A program made the position numbers and the translations under genes. A stretch of 35,998 nt of DNA from Bacillota bacterium (lineage in GTDB: Bacteria; Bacillota; UBA994). The stretch spans positions 1-35,998 of the forward strand of contig QLUS01000003.1 in the NCBI GenBank assembly GCA_018725535.1, read 5' to 3'. A model generated the notes under the pieces. It was given only the letters and a program-made list of their open reading frames with translations. It was not told the DNA's origin and searched no databases. Positions 33,432 to 35,998 of the stretch are shown here, in pieces (position 1 is the stretch's first letter; each line of letters opens with the position of its first letter).

Positions 33432-34397
33432 TTGCACCCAAAACCAAGGGGTCCAAGTTCTGGGCTAGGGCAAGAATTCACCATTATGATTATCCCCCAC
33501 GGCCACGAGGAGACGTATGCGTTTCGATTGTCACAGCGGTGGGTGCAATGGGCGGGCATCGCCCTCATTGTGCTTTTGATTAGCTCCATTAGTCTGGTGT
33601 ACTCGTTGCGCCAGACCAAACTGCAATTAGCCACTTACCATGGCCTTTTAGCGGAAAACCGCCAGCAACAGGAGCATATTTTATTTCTCGCGCGGCAGAC
33701 TACAGAGCTCCAGGGGCAACTAGCCGAGATTCAAGCGCTCGACAATTCCATTCGCACCATGATGAGGCTTACCCCTGCCTCTGTCACAGCGGCGGTAACG
33801 CGCCTGACAGAAGACCAAAGCACCGCGCGTGAGGCGCGACTTAGCCTCCTTAGCCGCGGCACCAGTCTAGCCGCCACGATTTTGCGCACGCAGCAGAGCA
33901 TCGAGGAAATTAAAGAAGCTATTCCCGAGACCGAAGGTAGCCTGCAAGACCTTGAGCGCAAGGTGGAGCTGCAGCGCCGACGCGAAGCAGCCACTCCATC
34001 GCTTTGGCCAACCAGCGGCGACGTAACCTCAGGCTTTGGGCGCAGGCGCTCGCCATTTGGCGGTTCCTGGGAACATCATGAAGGCGTAGATATAGCAGCC
34101 CCGCGCGGCGCCTCAGTTTTTGCCGCCGCCAACGGGATTGTGCGTGTCGCCGGTTGGAACGGCGGCTACGGCAATGTCGTATTTATTGACCACGGGTTTG
34201 GCATGAGTACGGTTTACGCCCATTTGCACCGCATTAGTGTGCGTGTCGGGCAGCAGGTAACCAAAGGGCAGCAAGTAGGTTTGGTGGGCAGCACAGGCCG
34301 CTCTACCGGTCCACATCTCCACTATGAAGTCCGTGTGAATGGTCAGGCCATTAACCCCCTGCGGTTTTTACCCCCTACTACTACAGAGGGCAGGTGA
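33432..34397 (+). CDS. M23 family metallopeptidase with membrane anchor and coiled coil
   Basis: A LytM-type murein hydrolase: a short cytoplasmic N-terminus, a membrane segment (WAGIALIVLLISSISLVYSL), a coiled coil (~60-190) and a C-terminal M23 domain with HHEGVDIAAP (HxxxD), YGNVVFIDHG and GPHLHYEV (HxH). All zinc ligands appear intact, so it is predicted active, cutting peptidoglycan cross-links. The TTG start at 33432 is preferred; a GTG at 33390 would add 14 residues. It overlaps bactofilin by GTGA, and such M23-bactofilin pairs are common, suggesting that bactofilin positions the hydrolase. Confidence 0.92.
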   Translation: MHPKPRGPSSGLGQEFTIMIIPHGHEETYAFRLSQRWVQWAGIALIVLLISSISLVYSLRQTKLQLATYHGLLAENRQQQEHILFLARQTTELQGQLAEIQALDNSIRTMMRLTPASVTAAVTRLTEDQSTAREARLSLLSRGTSLAATILRTQQSIEEIKEAIPETEGSLQDLERKVELQRRREAATPSLWPTSGDVTSGFGRRRSPFGGSWEHHEGVDIAAPRGASVFAAANGIVRVAGWNGGYGNVVFIDHGFGMSTVYAHLHRISVRVGQQVTKGQQVGLVGSTGRSTGPHLHYEVRVNGQAINPLRFLPPTTTEGR

Positions 34398-34807
34398 ATG
34401 TTCTGTTCGGACAAAGTAAGGCGCGTGCAGATGTCAAAGATGAGCGGGCCAATGACAAAATAGACACCATTGTCGGCGCAGGCGCGGTTTTTACGGGCGA
34501 TCTCGATATTAAGGGCACTCTGCGGGTAGATGGCAAATATGAAGGTAAGATTACGAGTTCCGGCGATGTGGTGATCGGCGAAAGCGGGCAGCTTGTGGCT
34601 ACTGTGCAGGCGCGTAACCTGCAGGTGGCTGGCACTGTCAAGGGCGGGATTAAGACATTCGGTGTACTCGAAATCTCGTCCACGGGCAAAGTGTACGGCG
34701 ACATAGAAGTAGGTAAGGTCATCATCGCAGACGGTGCCATCTTTCAAGGGCAATGCCGAATGAACAGCGCCGAAGGGCAATCCGTACCCCCCGCGAAAAA
34801 AGAGTAG
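34394..34807 (+). CDS. Bactofilin (polymer-forming cytoskeletal protein)
   Basis: The 137-aa protein has a short variable N-terminus and a right-handed beta-helix of repeated ~hexapeptide strands: GAVFTGDLDIKGTLRVDGKYEG, GDVVIGESGQLVATVQA, LQVAGTVKGGI, LEISSTGKVYGDIEVGKV. These are characteristic of the bactofilin (DUF583) domain. Bactofilins form nucleotide-free filaments at the membrane and often recruit wall enzymes. The GTG start overlaps the M23 stop, implying coupled expression. A stem-loop follows after the stop. Confidence 0.93.
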   Translation: MNVLFGQSKARADVKDERANDKIDTIVGAGAVFTGDLDIKGTLRVDGKYEGKITSSGDVVIGESGQLVATVQARNLQVAGTVKGGIKTFGVLEISSTGKVYGDIEVGKVIIADGAIFQGQCRMNSAEGQSVPPAKKE

Positions 34808-34813
34808 CAGAGA

Positions 34814-34837
34814 GCCCAAAGCCAGTGCGCTTTGGGC
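34814..34837 (+). terminator. Stem-loop after bactofilin, weak intrinsic terminator or attenuator
   Basis: GCCCAAAGC (34814-34822) and GCTTTGGGC (34829-34837) form a perfect 9-bp stem with a 6-nt loop. The tail CCTGATGTTTT has only a short T-run beginning 7 nt after the stem. Because the ribosome site of the next gene begins right after, partial read-through is likely. Confidence 0.55.
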
Positions 34838-34860
34838 CCTGATGTTTTGGAGGACATTGC

Positions 34861-35772
34861 GTGCAAGAAATAGCATTAATTGTAAATCTAACCGCTGGCT
34901 ACGGCAAGTGCCGATTAAAGTATCCTGAAGTGACAGCCTACTTAGAGCAACATGATGTCAAGGTAAAGAGCTTTTTTACGGAGAAGCGAGGACACGGCGA
35001 GGAACTAGCACGTCAAGCAGTCCGAGAGGGGTTTGACGTAGTTGTATCCATGGGAGGCGACGGCACACTCAACGAGGTCGTAAACGGCGTGGCAGGGTCA
35101 TCGGCGACACTTGGGTTTATCCCTGCGGGTGCCGGCAATGACTTTGGCCGGACTTTCGGACTTAAGAATGGCGAGGTCACCAAGGCGTGTCATGTGCTTT
35201 TGGACGGGCATGCGCGCGCTGTAGATTTGTGTCGGATCGACGCCCGGTATTTTATAAACGTCGCCGGGGCTGGCTTTGACGCTGAGGTCGGACATATGGC
35301 CAATGTTTGGGGTAAGCGCTATTTCTCGGGAGCTACCGCCTATATCGCCTCAATTTTACGCCAATTAGTCGCGTTTTCGCCGCGCGAGATGATAATCGAG
35401 CTGGATGAGCAGCGTATCTCTACTAAGGTTTGGATGGTGGCGGTAGCTAACGCGCGCTACTTCGGGGGCGGATTTATGATTGCCCCCACCGCAGAAATAG
35501 ATGACGGCTTACTTGACGTCTATATTATTCAAGAGACTTCGAAGGCGGGGCTCCTCATGGTGCTGCCGCGGGTGATGACGGGCGGCCATGTTTCTCATCC
35601 GGCAGTTCTGTTCTATCGGGCCAAACGTGTGAAACTAAGTTCCCCGTACGTGCTTGCGGCGCAAGCCGACGGCGAGCTAGTAGACCACCTGCCGCAGGAG
35701 TTCGCGATAACGGGCGAAAAGATCAACATGATCCTGCCTAGATTAGCTGGGCCGTCTGGACTCCCACGCTGA
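34861..35772 (+). CDS. Diacylglycerol/lipid kinase family protein (DagK/YegS-like)
   Basis: The 303-aa kinase has the catalytic-domain motif GGDGTLNEV (GGDGT at 65-69), then GFIPAGAGNDFGRTFG and GFDAEV, and a C-terminal ADGE segment. The fold is shared by DgkB and YegS; the lipid substrate cannot be told by eye. It would phosphorylate diacylglycerol or a related lipid at the membrane face, recycling lipid from envelope polymer synthesis. The GTG at 34861 has GGAGG 7 nt upstream. Its 3' end overlaps the convergent YyaC-like gene by 30 nt. Confidence 0.92.
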   Translation: MQEIALIVNLTAGYGKCRLKYPEVTAYLEQHDVKVKSFFTEKRGHGEELARQAVREGFDVVVSMGGDGTLNEVVNGVAGSSATLGFIPAGAGNDFGRTFGLKNGEVTKACHVLLDGHARAVDLCRIDARYFINVAGAGFDAEVGHMANVWGKRYFSGATAYIASILRQLVAFSPREMIIELDEQRISTKVWMVAVANARYFGGGFMIAPTAEIDDGLLDVYIIQETSKAGLLMVLPRVMTGGHVSHPAVLFYRAKRVKLSSPYVLAAQADGELVDHLPQEFAITGEKINMILPRLAGPSGLPR

Positions 35773-35998
35773 GGCAAACGTCAGAATGCCATCGGCTATA
35801 GTTTGGGCGAGTCGATATACGAGGTAGAGGCGGGTGTTTTGCAGCACAAAAGAGTTGTGGTGCTTGGCGCTGCGCGGGGCGGTAACTTCGTGTAGGTTAG
35901 TGGCGTGCACCGGCTGCTCAGGTGTGCCGTAAACACACAAGCCGGGCGGCTTTTTGTCCTTAAGCAATGTTCCAATGATGGGACCGAGGGCGTCACCC
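35743..35998 (-). pseudogene. YyaC-like sporulation protein (DUF1256), 5' partial with internal deletion
   Basis: The frame is open from the window edge. It reads GDALGPIIGTLLKDKKP, then VYGTPEQPVHATNLHEV, matching the N-terminal half of YyaC, a GPR-peptidase-like protein. It then jumps to SFVLQNTRLYLVYRLAQTIADGI, matching YyaC's C-terminus. About 65-75 codons that normally lie between (including the IDACLG region and PVG...GFMEY) are missing without loss of frame. The residual KHHN-SF join suggests deletion between two short matching points. It therefore probably lacks activity. An unfamiliar natural short form cannot be excluded. It extends over the lipid kinase 3' end. Confidence 0.75.

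Overview
The window is a chromosomal replication-origin region from a member of the Bacillota. It is most likely a Clostridia-type, spore-forming lineage or a descendant of one. Four things support this. The gene order is rpmH-rnpA-yidD-yidC-jag-mnmE-mnmG-rsmG-noc-parA-parB on one side of oriC and dnaA-dnaN-yaaA-recF-remB-gyrB-gyrA on the other. Both a Noc-like and a Spo0J-like ParB paralogue are present. Shine-Dalgarno sequences are strong and GTG/TTG starts are frequent. Sporulation-associated families occur (a PdaB-like deacetylase and a YyaC-like protein). Most genes point away from oriC. No tRNA, rRNA, CRISPR array or transposase gene was seen.

Left arm, positions 1-15650. At the far left are the end of a ThrE-type threonine/serine exporter and a frameshifted polysaccharide deacetylase, both on the + strand. 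A tightly coupled five-gene minus-strand operon follows (4927 to 1586). It encodes an iron-sulfur flavoprotein amine/amino-acid dehydrogenase with [2Fe-2S], FAD/NAD, 4Fe-4S, BFD-type and DAO-type subunits. Next come a zinc-ribbon protein, a DUF554 membrane protein and a class V aminotransferase. The origin-segregation block (parB with two internal parS sites, parA, noc) and the rsmG/mnmG/mnmE/jag/yidC/yidD/rnpA/rpmH translation and membrane-insertion block complete the arm. A good sigma-A-type promoter lies just upstream of rpmH.

Origin, 15651-17724. DnaA-box clusters flank dnaA on both sides, which is a bipartite oriC as in Bacillus subtilis. The dnaA-dnaN gap holds boxes, a short GC-rich stretch, candidate DnaA-trios and an AT-rich tract, in the order expected of a basal unwinding element.

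Right arm, 17725-35998. The dnaN-to-gyrA block is followed by a small glutaredoxin-like protein, a secreted two-repeat protein of unknown function, a repeat-rich intergenic patch, lysA and a Lon-like AAA protease. A family 2 glycosyltransferase is broken by two compensating frameshifts. Then come a threonine dehydratase-like enzyme, DUF4446, an M23 peptidase, a bactofilin, a lipid kinase and a YyaC-like gene with an internal in-frame deletion that runs off the edge.

The most unusual features are: the five-subunit redox operon of unknown substrate; a short GGGACGG-centred palindromic element present twice; a cluster of damaged or fused envelope and sporulation genes (ThrE, deacetylase, glycosyltransferase, YyaC, possibly the two-repeat protein); and a DnaA-box-like 9-mer inside a predicted promoter of the Lon-like protease. 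Everything here is read by eye from sequence. Family assignments rest on remembered motifs, not searches.
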